From the NCBI GenBank assembly GCA_947501635.1, contig CANMWT010000001.1, forward strand, positions 310,001 to 374,000: a stretch of DNA of 64,000 nucleotides, read 5' to 3'. The position numbers and the translations under genes were made by a program. This stretch comes from an uncultured Roseobacter sp. (lineage in GTDB: Bacteria; Pseudomonadota; Alphaproteobacteria; Rhodobacterales; Rhodobacteraceae). Each line of letters opens with the position of its first letter. Positions within the stretch are counted from its first letter, which is position 1. Shown here one piece after another: positions 43,731 to 52,562 of this stretch. Under the pieces are notes generated by a model, which was given only the letters and a program-made list of their open reading frames with translations, searched no databases and was not told the origin of the DNA.

Positions 43731-44567
43731 CTAGTGCGCCATCAACACAGGAACCTTGCTGTCTTGCAGCATTTCCCGTGTAGCTCCTCCCAGCACAGCT
43801 TCGCGGAACCGCGAATGGCCGTATCCTCCCATAACAAGCATACTCGCGCCGGTTTCGGTCACGTGTTGGGACAGCCTTTCGCTAACTTTGTACCCTTGGC
43901 AGGTCATAACCTGAATGTCGCTTCGCACCCCGTGGCGGGACAGGTAAACCGCCAAAGCTCCACCGGGGTCAGAGCGTTCCGGCCCGGTTGTCGGAGGGTC
44001 GATGATGGCGATGTGAACGGTCTTTGCCGCCTGTAGCAGCGGCAGGGCCGCGCGCACGGCGCGCATGGCCTGTGCGCTTTCGTTCCAGCCAATCACAATA
44101 CAGTCCGGTGGGCCGGCGTGTGCACCTTCAGGCACTACAATTGTCGGGCAATCCGCTTCAAACAGCAGGCCTTCAAGCACCAGACTATCTTCATGTGCGC
44201 TGGCTTCTCTATAGGGCATGCCGACAATCGCCACGTCGCTGAAGCGCGCCTGCATTGCGACCGTGCGCCCGACACCAGCAGCCGAGGCGATCGCGCTTAT
44301 TGTGTCAAAGCGGATGTCGCTTTTTTCCAGATGGCTGCGTACATTGGCCTGAATCTCGCTGGCTTGCATGTGGGCCTCTTCGATCGCAGCATGCATCACC
44401 ATCGCATTCGAGCCGATCTCGTAGTAGGTGTTCGGTGTGCGGTCGAGACCCAGTGACAAAACCTCCAGATGCGCATCCTGCGTTCTGGTCATCTCTTCTG
44501 AATAGGTCAGTTCCGGTGCGTCCTTGTCGAACCGTGTCAGCGCAGTGAAAACTGTTTTGTACGCCAT
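43731..44567 (-). CDS. Universal stress protein (tandem Usp-like)
   Basis: This 278-residue protein has a complete C-terminal Usp domain (CIVIGWNESAQAMRAVRAAL and the ATP-binding GGYGHSRFREAVLGGATREML) and a more divergent N-terminal Usp-like half (TVFTALTRFDKDAPELTYSE, VAIVGMPYREAS). UspA-type proteins respond to stress and low oxygen. The gene is divergent from ccoN, and the FNR box between them could serve both. Confidence 0.85.
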   Translation of the reverse strand: MAYKTVFTALTRFDKDAPELTYSEEMTRTQDAHLEVLSLGLDRTPNTYYEIGSNAMVMHAAIEEAHMQASEIQANVRSHLEKSDIRFDTISAIASAAGVGRTVAMQARFSDVAIVGMPYREASAHEDSLVLEGLLFEADCPTIVVPEGAHAGPPDCIVIGWNESAQAMRAVRAALPLLQAAKTVHIAIIDPPTTGPERSDPGGALAVYLSRHGVRSDIQVMTCQGYKVSERLSQHVTETGASMLVMGGYGHSRFREAVLGGATREMLQDSKVPVLMAH

Positions 44568-44660
44568 GATTCAATCCTTTCGCCTCAGTTGCTGTGCGTC
44601 ATTGTAGCGCGCGCAATTTGGCCCTCCCTTGATCCTTGTCAGTCAAAATCGGCTTGCTGA

Positions 44661-44674
44661 TTGATGCAGATCAA
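44661..44674. promoter_or_regulatory. FNR/FnrL box in the usp-ccoN gap
   Basis: TTGATGCAGATCAA is a perfect match to the FNR consensus. It lies 103 bases before the ccoN start and 93 bases before the usp start on the other strand, with room for activated promoters in both directions. Confidence 0.9.
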
Positions 44675-44777
44675 GGTTCGAAAGCGGGCCGCGCGCGACA
44701 ACGACAGGCATAACTAACCAGATTTGCGCGGCGGGATTCCGTCCAGCGCAAAGCCAGACGGAAGGGACACCGGAAAG

Positions 44778-46391
44778 ATGAACACCGGAACATTAAACTA
44801 CGTAAAGCTTGTCGGGCTCGGTCTCGTCACGCTTTTCGCGCTGATCGCCGCGAGTTATGCGCGCGATCTGGCGTATCAGGTTCATATGATAATCTTTATG
44901 TTGGTCGCGGGTGGGCTGTTTCTGGTCACCCTGCGCAAGACAGATGAGCCTGCGTCGCCAATCGCCAAAGATGAATACTTCGACAGTGTGATCCGCGCAG
45001 GCGTGATCGCCACCGCCTTCTGGGGTGTTGTGGGCTTTTTGGTAGGCGTCGTGATCGCCTTCCAATTGGCCTTTCCCCAGTTGAACTTTGAATGGGCGCA
45101 AGGCTATGCCAACTTTGGCCGGCTGCGCCCCCTGCACACATCTGCGGTTATCTTTGCCTTTGGCGGCAACGCACTGATTGCGGCGTCCTTCTTTATCGTG
45201 CAACGCACATCTGCGGCACGGCTTTGGGGCGGCAATCTTGGCTGGTTCGTCTTCTGGGGATACCAGCTGTTTATTGTTCTCGCGGCGACGGGCTACCTGC
45301 TGGGCGGCACGCAATCCAAAGAATACGCCGAGCCAGAGTGGTACGTGGACATCTGGCTGACAGTTGTATGGGTCGCCTTTCTGCTGTGTTTCCTTGGCAC
45401 GCTTATCAAGCGCAAAGAACCGCACATCTATGTGGCCAACTGGTTCCTGCTGGCGTTCATCGTCACGGTCGCCATGCTGCACCTGGTCAACAACATCTCG
45501 ATCCCTGTGTCGATCTGGGGTTCCAAGTCGGTTCAGGTTTTCTCGGGCGTGCAGGATGCGATGGTGCAATGGTGGTACGGCCACAACGCTGTGGGGTTCT
45601 TCCTGACGGCGGGCTTTCTGGGCATGATGTACTATTTCGTGCCGAAACAGGCCGAACGGCCAGTCTTCAGCTACAAGCTGTCGATCATCCACTTCTGGGC
45701 GCTGATCTTCCTGTACATCTGGGCCGGTCCGCACCACTTGCACTACACTGCGTTGCCTGACTGGGCATCAACACTGGGTATGGTCTTCTCGATCATCCTG
45801 TGGATGCCAAGCTGGGGCGGTATGATCAATGGCCTGATGACGCTGCAAGGCGCGTGGGACAAGCTGCGCACCGACCCGGTACTGCGGATGATGGTGACCT
45901 CGCTGGCCTTCTACGGCATGTCCACATTCGAAGGTCCGATGATGTCGATTCGCGCGGTGAACTCACTGTCGCACTACACCGACTGGACCATCGGGCACGT
46001 ACACTCCGGTGCGTTGGGCTGGAACGGTCTCATTACCTTCGGCATGCTGTACTATCTTGTGCCGGTCTTGTGGAAGCGCGAGCGCCTCTACAGCCTGACC
46101 CTGGTCAGCTGGCACTTCTGGCTCGCCACCATCGGCATCGTGCTCTACGCGGCGTCCATGTGGGTGACGGGTATCATGGAAGGCCTGATGTGGCGTGAAG
46201 TGGATGCCAACGGCTTCCTGGTGAACTCTTTCGCTGACACTGTGAGCGCGAAGTTCCCGATGTATGTGGTCCGTGGTCTGGGTGGGGTGCTGTTCCTCTC
46301 CGGTGCCGTGGTCATGTGCTACAACCTTTGGATGACTGTGAAAGCTTCGCCTGCCAAGGCAAAGCTCGGCACAGCCGTCCCTGCTGAATAA
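44778..46391 (+). CDS. ccoN: Cytochrome cbb3 oxidase subunit I (CcoN)
   Basis: This 537-residue protein is the 12-helix catalytic subunit of the high-affinity cbb3 oxidase. Conserved histidine regions are visible: [19 protein letters not shown] (low-spin heme b), [18 protein letters not shown] and [14 protein letters not shown] (CuB), and [16 protein letters not shown] (hemes). The tyrosine in the [11 protein letters not shown] region fits the cbb3-specific environment. I chose ATG 44778; the frame opens 54 bases earlier without a site. It heads ccoNOQP, placed under a perfect FNR box. Confidence 0.97.
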   Translation: MNTGTLNYVKLVGLGLVTLFALIAASYARDLAYQVHMIIFMLVAGGLFLVTLRKTDEPASPIAKDEYFDSVIRAGVIATAFWGVVGFLVGVVIAFQLAFPQLNFEWAQGYANFGRLRPLHTSAVIFAFGGNALIAASFFIVQRTSAARLWGGNLGWFVFWGYQLFIVLAATGYLLGGTQSKEYAEPEWYVDIWLTVVWVAFLLCFLGTLIKRKEPHIYVANWFLLAFIVTVAMLHLVNNISIPVSIWGSKSVQVFSGVQDAMVQWWYGHNAVGFFLTAGFLGMMYYFVPKQAERPVFSYKLSIIHFWALIFLYIWAGPHHLHYTALPDWASTLGMVFSIILWMPSWGGMINGLMTLQGAWDKLRTDPVLRMMVTSLAFYGMSTFEGPMMSIRAVNSLSHYTDWTIGHVHSGALGWNGLITFGMLYYLVPVLWKRERLYSLTLVSWHFWLATIGIVLYAASMWVTGIMEGLMWREVDANGFLVNSFADTVSAKFPMYVVRGLGGVLFLSGAVVMCYNLWMTVKASPAKAKLGTAVPAE

Positions 46392-46405
46392 GGAGGGATC
46401 AGAAC

Positions 46406-47131
46406 ATGCAGATCCTATCAAAGCACAAGTTCATTGAAACCAACGCAACGCTGTTGCTGGTCCTGAGCTTCCTCGTGGTGACAATCGGGGGGCTGGTGCA
46501 GATCACCCCCCTGTTCTACCTTGAAAACACCATCGAAAAGGTTGACGGCATGCGGCCTTACTCTCCTCTGGAGCTTCAGGGGCGGGAGGTCTATATCCGC
46601 GAAGGCTGTTACGTCTGCCACAGCCAGATGATCCGTCCGATGCGCGACGAAGTCGAGCGGTACGGTCACTATTCGCTCGCGGCGGAATCCATGTATGACC
46701 ACCCGTTCCAGTGGGGGTCCAAGCGGACGGGCCCGGACCTTGCCCGTGTGGGCGGTCGTTACTCGGATGACTGGCATGTTGTGCACCTGCGCGACCCACA
46801 GTCGGTGGTGCCGGAATCGATCATGCCAAAGTACGGCTTTCTGGAGAACACCATCATCCAGCCGAAATACATTGGGGAACTGATGGCGACGCACAAGTTC
46901 GTGGGTGTTCCATACACCGACGAGATGATCGCGGCGGCTGAAGCGGACTTCCGCGCGCAGGCCGATCCTGACAGCGACTATGACGAAATGCTGGAACGCT
47001 ATCCGGGGGCGCAGGTGCGCAACTTTGACGGCCAGCCCGGTATTTCCGAAGCCGATGCGCTGATCGCTTATCTGCAAATGCTGGGCACCTTGGTCGATTT
47101 CTCGACCTTCACCCCAGATGCAAGCCGCTAA
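46406..47131 (+). CDS. ccoO: Cytochrome cbb3 oxidase subunit II (CcoO)
   Basis: This 241-residue protein has one N-terminal membrane helix ([19 protein letters not shown]) and a periplasmic monoheme cytochrome c domain with [16 protein letters not shown]; the methionine ligand region is [12 protein letters not shown]. It passes electrons to CcoN. The gap to ccoN is 14 bases, with a GGAGG site. Confidence 0.97.
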   Translation: MQILSKHKFIETNATLLLVLSFLVVTIGGLVQITPLFYLENTIEKVDGMRPYSPLELQGREVYIREGCYVCHSQMIRPMRDEVERYGHYSLAAESMYDHPFQWGSKRTGPDLARVGGRYSDDWHVVHLRDPQSVVPESIMPKYGFLENTIIQPKYIGELMATHKFVGVPYTDEMIAAAEADFRAQADPDSDYDEMLERYPGAQVRNFDGQPGISEADALIAYLQMLGTLVDFSTFTPDASR

Positions 47132-47144
47132 GGAGGAACAGACA

Positions 47145-47330
47145 ATGGAAACCTATTCTCTTCTACGCGAATTTGCAGACAGCTGGATGCTCCTGCTTTT
47201 GTTCTGCGTCTTTGTCGGTATTTGGTTCTGGGTCATTCGGCCCGGATCCAACGCCGTGCATGACGAGGCCAAAAACATGATCTTCCGTAACGACGAACGA
47301 CCCGCTCCGACTAAGGAGGCAAACCAATGA
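47145..47330 (+). CDS. ccoQ: Cytochrome cbb3 oxidase small subunit (CcoQ)
   Basis: This 61-residue protein has one membrane helix (about residues 12-32, [18 protein letters not shown]) and a polar tail, matching CcoQ/FixQ, which stabilises the complex. ATG 47145 has AGGAGG upstream. An in-frame ATG at 47118, inside ccoO, is not needed. Its stop overlaps the ccoP start by four bases. Confidence 0.93.
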   Translation: METYSLLREFADSWMLLLLFCVFVGIWFWVIRPGSNAVHDEAKNMIFRNDERPAPTKEANQ

Positions 47331-48202
47331 CTGACCATCCAACACCTCCCCCAAGACAAGAGGGCGACCCCGATACCACAGGCCATGTCTGGGACGGGAT
47401 CGAAGAATTCGACAACCCGATGCCGCGATGGTGGCTGTGGTGCTTTTACCTGACCATTATCTGGGGCGTTGCCTACACGATTGCCTATCCCGCCTGGCCG
47501 ATGGTCTCATCGGCGACTTCCGGCCTGCTGGGCTATTCCACACGGGGTGAAGTCGCAGAAGAGATTGCGGCGGTGGAAATGCGCAACGAAGGCATCAACA
47601 TGCAACTGGCCTCGGCCGAGCTGACCGAGATTGCGGCAAATCCTGAGTTGAACACCTACGCAACTTCTGCCGGTGCTGCGGTCTACCGCACATGGTGTAC
47701 GCAGTGTCACGGTTCGGGTGCTGCGGGCGCTGTCGGGTATCCGAACCTGCTGGACGACGACTGGCTTTGGGGCGGCGATATCGAATCGATCCATGCCACC
47801 ATCAGCCACGGTATCCGCAACGAAGAGGATGACGACGCGCGTTATTCAGAGATGCCGGCCTTTGGCGATATTCTCGAAACGGAGGAGATCACATCCGTGG
47901 TCAACTACGTGATGAGCATCTCTGGCGGCGCGCCGGTTGATCCAGCGCAGGTTGCAGTCGGGGCCGAAGTCTACCTCGACAATTGTAGCGCCTGCCACGG
48001 CGAAGAAGCGTTGGGCGATGTGGAGCAAGGGGCACCGAACCTTGCGGATGCGATCTGGCTTTATGGTGGTGACTACGACACGCTGATCGAGACTGTGACC
48101 TACAGTCGCTATGGCGTGATGCCACCTTGGACTCAGCGCCTTTCTGAGGCTGAAATCCGGGCAGTTGCCGTCTACGTGCACCAGCTCGGGGGCGGCGAAT
48201 AA
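47327..48202 (+). CDS. ccoP: Cytochrome cbb3 oxidase subunit III (CcoP), diheme
   Basis: This 291-residue protein has a cytosolic N-terminus ([20 protein letters not shown]), one membrane helix (about 33-55) and two cytochrome c domains with [11 protein letters not shown] and [11 protein letters not shown]. It is the electron entry point of the oxidase. The N-terminal DGIEE(F/Y)DNPMPRWW stretch is characteristic. The ccoNOQP transcription unit ends here. Confidence 0.97.
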   Translation: MTDHPTPPPRQEGDPDTTGHVWDGIEEFDNPMPRWWLWCFYLTIIWGVAYTIAYPAWPMVSSATSGLLGYSTRGEVAEEIAAVEMRNEGINMQLASAELTEIAANPELNTYATSAGAAVYRTWCTQCHGSGAAGAVGYPNLLDDDWLWGGDIESIHATISHGIRNEEDDDARYSEMPAFGDILETEEITSVVNYVMSISGGAPVDPAQVAVGAEVYLDNCSACHGEEALGDVEQGAPNLADAIWLYGGDYDTLIETVTYSRYGVMPPWTQRLSEAEIRAVAVYVHQLGGGE

Positions 48203-48238
48203 GCTAACCCCACGTCACGAATTGGTGGGCGCGGTCAC

Positions 48239-48252
48239 TTGATGCAAATCAA
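48239..48252. promoter_or_regulatory. FNR/FnrL box upstream of ccoG
   Basis: TTGATGCAAATCAA is a perfect FNR consensus. Its centre is 65.5 bases before the chosen ccoG start. TACGTT at 48276-48281 lies at the right distance for a class II promoter's -10, giving a start point near 48288. ccoGHIS would thus have its own oxygen-controlled promoter, separate from ccoNOQP. Confidence 0.9.
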
Positions 48253-48310
48253 TGCCGCGCCTGCACTATATTCAGTACGTTGCATGTGAACCAACCCCGG
48301 AGTGAATCCT

Positions 48311-49744
48311 TTGTCTGATCAGGTTACCCCACCCAGCTTATACGCAGCCCGCGAACCCATTTTCCCGCGGCGCGTGTCTGGTGCCTTTCGTAATCTGAAA
48401 TGGATAATTCTGATTGTCACTTTGGGTATCTACTATGTCGTGCCATGGATCAGGTGGGACCGCGGGCCCGACCTGCCAAATCAGGCAGTGCTGCTGGACA
48501 TGGCCAACCGGCGGTTTTACTTTTTCTGGATCGATATCTGGAGCCATGAGTTCTACTTTGTGGCAGGTCTGCTTATCATGGCAGGCTTGGGTCTCTTTTT
48601 GTTCACGTCCGCGTTGGGGCGTGTCTGGTGCGGCTATGCCTGCCCGCAAACGGTCTGGACGGACCTGTTCATTCTGGTCGAGCGCTGGATTGAAGGGGAC
48701 CGCAACGCGCGGTTGCGGCTGCATCGTCAGAAAAAGCTCGATTTCAGGAAAGTACGGCTTCGCCTGACAAAATGGACGCTGTGGTTGTTGATCTCGGTCG
48801 CGACAGGCGGGGCCTGGGTTTTCTACTTTGCCGATGCGCCCACGCTGTTGGTGGATCTTTTCACCGGGCAGGCGGCTTCGGTGGCCTATATCACCGTGGC
48901 TATCCTGACCGCGACGACATTTGTGTTCGGTGGTTTTGCCCGCGAACAGATTTGCATCTATGCCTGCCCCTGGCCGCGGATTCAGGCCGCGATGATGGAC
49001 GAAGACACGCTGACCGTAGCCTACCGGCCCTGGCGCGGTGAGCCGCGCAAACACAGCGAGAAAGAAAAAGCGGGCGAGCCGATGGGCGATTGCATTGATT
49101 GCATGGCCTGCGTCAACGTCTGCCCCATGGGGATCGATATCCGGGACGGTCAACAGCTTGAGTGTATCACCTGTGCGCTTTGTATCGACGCCTGCGACGA
49201 CGTCATGGCCAAGATCGGCAAGCCCCGCGGCCTGATCGACTATCTGGCGCTGTCTGACGAAAAGCTTGAGCGCGAGGGTAATCCGCCACGGTCGGTCTGG
49301 AAGCATATTTTCCGTCCCCGCACCATTCTCTACACCGTGCTGTGGTCCGGTGTGGGCATCGCATTGCTTGTTGCGCTCTTTATCCGATCGGATATCGAAG
49401 TGACCGTCGCGCCGGTGCGCAATCCGGTGTTTGTGACCATGTCGGATGGCTCCATCCGAAACACTTACGATATCCGCTTGCGCAACAAGAACAATGACGA
49501 ACGCCTGTTCCGGATTGCCGTCACCGGAGACCCTGCCGTCAGGGTGCAACTGGAAGGTACGCCCTACGGATCAGTGACCGTCGGGGCGGATGAATCCCTG
49601 CTCCAGCGCGTCTATGTCGTGGCACCGCCAAACTCGGTACCTGCTGACGGTGGGCTTACCGACATCCGTTTCTGGATCGAAGACCTGACCAACGGGGACC
49701 GCGCGTATAAAGACAGCAATTTTACCGGGAAAGGAACCAACTGA
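48311..49744 (+). CDS. ccoG: Cytochrome c oxidase accessory protein CcoG (FixG)
   Basis: This 477-residue membrane protein has several helices in its first half and two ferredoxin-like clusters (GDCIDCMACVNVCPMGIDIR and LECITCALCIDACD). A periplasmic Ig-like C-terminal domain follows (TYDIRLRNKNNDERLFRIAV). CcoG reduces copper for delivery to the cbb3 oxidase. The start is probably TTG 48311, eight bases after GGAG; a GTG at 48302 overlaps that site. It is the first gene of ccoGHIS. Confidence 0.94.
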   Translation: MSDQVTPPSLYAAREPIFPRRVSGAFRNLKWIILIVTLGIYYVVPWIRWDRGPDLPNQAVLLDMANRRFYFFWIDIWSHEFYFVAGLLIMAGLGLFLFTSALGRVWCGYACPQTVWTDLFILVERWIEGDRNARLRLHRQKKLDFRKVRLRLTKWTLWLLISVATGGAWVFYFADAPTLLVDLFTGQAASVAYITVAILTATTFVFGGFAREQICIYACPWPRIQAAMMDEDTLTVAYRPWRGEPRKHSEKEKAGEPMGDCIDCMACVNVCPMGIDIRDGQQLECITCALCIDACDDVMAKIGKPRGLIDYLALSDEKLEREGNPPRSVWKHIFRPRTILYTVLWSGVGIALLVALFIRSDIEVTVAPVRNPVFVTMSDGSIRNTYDIRLRNKNNDERLFRIAVTGDPAVRVQLEGTPYGSVTVGADESLLQRVYVVAPPNSVPADGGLTDIRFWIEDLTNGDRAYKDSNFTGKGTN

Positions 49745-50208
49745 TGCAAAAGAAACTCACCGGCTGGCATGTCGCTGCGATCTTTGGTGGCGCGTTTTCC
49801 ATCATCATCACTGTAAACCTCACGCTGGCCTATAACGCGGTCAACACCTTTCCGGGGTTGGAGGTCAAGAATTCCTACGTCGCGAGCCAGAGCTTTGACG
49901 ACGACCGCGATGCGCAACTGGCGCTTGGCTGGTCCGTATTGGCCGAAGCCCGCGATGGCCAGATCCTGCTTTCGGTGACAGACGCCAACGGTGCGCCCGT
50001 TGAGGTGGTCAACCTTGATGCAACACTCGGGCGCGCAACGCATGTGCAGGACGACAGCACACCGGCTTTTGCGTTTGATGGCAAACGCTATGTGGCGCCA
50101 GCCGATCTGGGGCCGGGCAACTGGAACATCCGCATGGTTGCCGAAGCTGACGATGGTACTGTGTTCCGTCAGCGCGTCATTCTTCATGTGCCCAAGGAAC
50201 GTTCATGA
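49744..50208 (+). CDS. ccoH: cbb3 oxidase assembly protein CcoH (FixH)
   Basis: This 154-residue protein has one membrane helix (GWHVAAIFGGAFSIIITVNLTL) and a periplasmic FixH domain (NAVNTFPGLEVKNSYVASQS, then an Ig-like fold). CcoH is needed for assembly or stability of cbb3. It overlaps both neighbours by ATGA-type junctions (one base with ccoG, four with ccoI). Confidence 0.93.
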   Translation: MQKKLTGWHVAAIFGGAFSIIITVNLTLAYNAVNTFPGLEVKNSYVASQSFDDDRDAQLALGWSVLAEARDGQILLSVTDANGAPVEVVNLDATLGRATHVQDDSTPAFAFDGKRYVAPADLGPGNWNIRMVAEADDGTVFRQRVILHVPKERS

Positions 50209-52397
50209 CAGCGTTGACCACAAATGGTCCTGCCAGTTGCCCGGGGTGCCTTGCGGCGCCGGCTGATCGGGTAGATCCGGTCTTGCCTGACGCGAAACTG
50301 GCGTTGTCTTTGCCTACTATCCATTGTCAGGCCTGCATCGCGACCGTCGAGAAATGCCTGAACGCCCATGAAGACGTGCGCGCCGCGCGGGTTAACCTGA
50401 CGCGCAAGCGCGTGTTGGTGGATGCAGCACCCGGAGTGACAGCCCGCGATCTTGCCCAAGTGGTGATGGACGCCGGATTTGAAGCGCATGAACTGGATAC
50501 CGCGGCGCTGAACCAGACACAGACGGATGCAGCAGGCCGCGATATTCTTATGCGGCTTGCGGTTGCGGGATTTGCGGCAATGAACGTGATGCTTTTGTCC
50601 GTTGCCGTCTGGTCGGGAGCCACGGATGCCACCCGCGATATGTTCCACTGGATTTCGGCTGCGATCACCCTTCCGGCGCTGGCCTTTTCAGCTCAGCCGT
50701 TTTTCCGCAACGCATGGGCTGCGTTGCGCGCCAAGCGGCTGAACATGGATGTCCCGATCACGCTTGCCATTGTCCTGGCTGTTGTGACGTCACTTTGGGA
50801 AACGGGCCTTTCGGGGAAACACGCCTATTTTGATGCCGCGCTGGCGCTCACTTTCTTTTTGCTGGCCGGTCGCTGGCTGGATGCGCGGGCGCGTTCTGCG
50901 GCCCGGTCTGCCGCAGAGGAACTCACCGCGCTTGAAGTGCCACGGGCTTGGCGTATCGAAAATGGCGAGCCTGAAGAAGTCAACGTGAGTGTTTTGCGGC
51001 TGGGCGACCATATCCTGGTGCGCCCTGGCGCCCGTGCGCCCGTCGATGGCGTTATTCTGCAAGGGGCCTCTGAAGTTGACCGTTCCGCCCTGACGGGCGA
51101 GACAATGCCAGCCTTGCGGCAGGCAGGCGATGCCATGAGCGCAGGCGAGGTCAACCTGACCGGGCCGCTTACGATCAAGGCCACCGCCGTGGGCGTGGAT
51201 ACCTCTCTGCATCAGCTTGCTGCCTTGGTGGCTGTCGCGGAAAGCGGCCGGTCGCGCTACACCTCGCTGGCGGATCGCGCGGCCAAGCTCTACGCACCTG
51301 GAGTGCATATCCTTTCGGCTCTTGCCTTTCTGGGCTGGCTGTTGTGGTCGGGCGATATGCGTGTATCACTTAACATTGCCGCCGCTGTGCTCATCATTAC
51401 CTGCCCCTGCGCGCTTGGCCTTGCGGTGCCAGCCGTGACAACGGCCGCTTCCGGCAGGCTGTTTGCCAAAGGCCTGCTGGTCAAAAATGCGACCGCGCTG
51501 GAGCGGCTTGCCGAAGTGGACACGGTCGTGTTCGACAAAACCGGTACCGTGACCATGGGCACACCTCGTGTTACGAACTGGGACAGTCTGACACCGTCGC
51601 AGAAAGCTTTGGCCTATGCCTTGGCGCAAAGCTCTTCGCATCCGCTGTCGCAGGCCATCGTGCAAGCGGCCGCGGCGGAGGGCATTGAGCCTGCGCATGT
51701 GTCCGCGCAGACCGAACGCCCCGGCTACGGCACAATGGCGCTGTCAGAGGGTGACGAGGTGCGTTTGGGCCGGCCTGAATGGATTGGCGCCGAAACGGAT
51801 GTGCAGGGGCTTTGCGCGGCGCTCGATCAGGGCCGTGGAGGCGAACCGCTGCTTATCACCTTCGAGGACAGCCCGCGCGACGGGGCGCAGGCGCTGATGC
51901 AGTCTTTGAAGGGGCAGGGCGTCGAGGTGATCTTGCTGTCAGGTGACCGCGAAGCGCCCGTTGCTTCTGTGGCAGCTCAGTTGGGAATGGACAGCCATGC
52001 CGCCGAGAAACTGCCACAGGAAAAGGTTGATTTTGTGCAACGGCTCACCGACGCAGGCCGTCATGTGCTGATGGTCGGGGACGGGTTGAACGACACCGGC
52101 GCGCTTGCCGCGGCACATGTGTCCATCAGCCCCGCGCAGGCGTTGGATGCCGCGCGCGCGGCGTCTGACATTGTACTGTTGGGGCAGGATCTGGGCCCAG
52201 TGGCAGATGCGCTCGCGACCGCGCGTCTTGCCACCAAGCGGATCAATGAAAACTTTACGATTGCAACGATCTATAACGTGGTGGCTGTGCCGCTGGCCGT
52301 TGCCGGTCTGGCGACGCCCTTGATCGCTGCCTTGGCGATGTCGACGTCTTCGCTTACTGTGTCGGTGAACGCATTACGCATTCGGGGCCGGACATGA
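50205..52397 (+). CDS. ccoI: Copper-translocating P-type ATPase CcoI (FixI)
   Basis: This 730-residue P1B-ATPase has an N-terminal metal-binding domain with CQAC (about residue 42) and a second Cys-rich start (CPGCLAAPAD). The membrane motif is ITCPCALGLAVPA near 400, the phosphorylation site is DKTGTVTMG near 444, and the hinge is MVGDGLNDTGALAAA. It exports copper to the periplasm for CcoN, the CtpA/CopA2-like role rather than detoxification. Eight membrane helices are expected. Confidence 0.96.
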   Translation: MTALTTNGPASCPGCLAAPADRVDPVLPDAKLALSLPTIHCQACIATVEKCLNAHEDVRAARVNLTRKRVLVDAAPGVTARDLAQVVMDAGFEAHELDTAALNQTQTDAAGRDILMRLAVAGFAAMNVMLLSVAVWSGATDATRDMFHWISAAITLPALAFSAQPFFRNAWAALRAKRLNMDVPITLAIVLAVVTSLWETGLSGKHAYFDAALALTFFLLAGRWLDARARSAARSAAEELTALEVPRAWRIENGEPEEVNVSVLRLGDHILVRPGARAPVDGVILQGASEVDRSALTGETMPALRQAGDAMSAGEVNLTGPLTIKATAVGVDTSLHQLAALVAVAESGRSRYTSLADRAAKLYAPGVHILSALAFLGWLLWSGDMRVSLNIAAAVLIITCPCALGLAVPAVTTAASGRLFAKGLLVKNATALERLAEVDTVVFDKTGTVTMGTPRVTNWDSLTPSQKALAYALAQSSSHPLSQAIVQAAAAEGIEPAHVSAQTERPGYGTMALSEGDEVRLGRPEWIGAETDVQGLCAALDQGRGGEPLLITFEDSPRDGAQALMQSLKGQGVEVILLSGDREAPVASVAAQLGMDSHAAEKLPQEKVDFVQRLTDAGRHVLMVGDGLNDTGALAAAHVSISPAQALDAARAASDIVLLGQDLGPVADALATARLATKRINENFTIATIYNVVAVPLAVAGLATPLIAALAMSTSSLTVSVNALRIRGRT

Positions 52398-52555
52398 ACG
52401 TATTAACTTACCTCATCCCCATCTCGCTCATTCTGGGCGGGCTCGGGCTCGCGGGGTTTATCTATACCCTGCGCAGCCGACAGTACGAAGACCCCGACGG
52501 CGACAGCCGCCGCATTCTCAGCAGCGAATGGGACGACAAGCCGCGGACGGATTGA
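52394..52555 (+). CDS. ccoS: cbb3 oxidase maturation protein CcoS
   Basis: This 53-residue protein starts with one membrane helix (VLTYLIPISLILGGLGLAGF) followed by the CcoS signature YTLRSRQYEDPDGDSRRILS and a polar tail. CcoS is needed for cofactor insertion into CcoN. It overlaps the ccoI stop by four bases and completes ccoGHIS. It is easy to overlook because of its size. Confidence 0.92.
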   Translation: MNVLTYLIPISLILGGLGLAGFIYTLRSRQYEDPDGDSRRILSSEWDDKPRTD

Positions 52556-52562
52556 ACCTCCG

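Noticed and set aside
44629-44646. Second FNR-like site TTGAT...GTCAA before ccoN
   Set aside because: The half-sites are separated by eight bases instead of four and one is imperfect.
44793-45743. Minus-strand open frame opposite ccoN
   Set aside because: ccoN is certain here; the antisense product has no recognisable feature.
48338-49549. Minus-strand open frame opposite ccoG
   Set aside because: It is the shadow of the ccoG gene, with no ribosome site and no domain.
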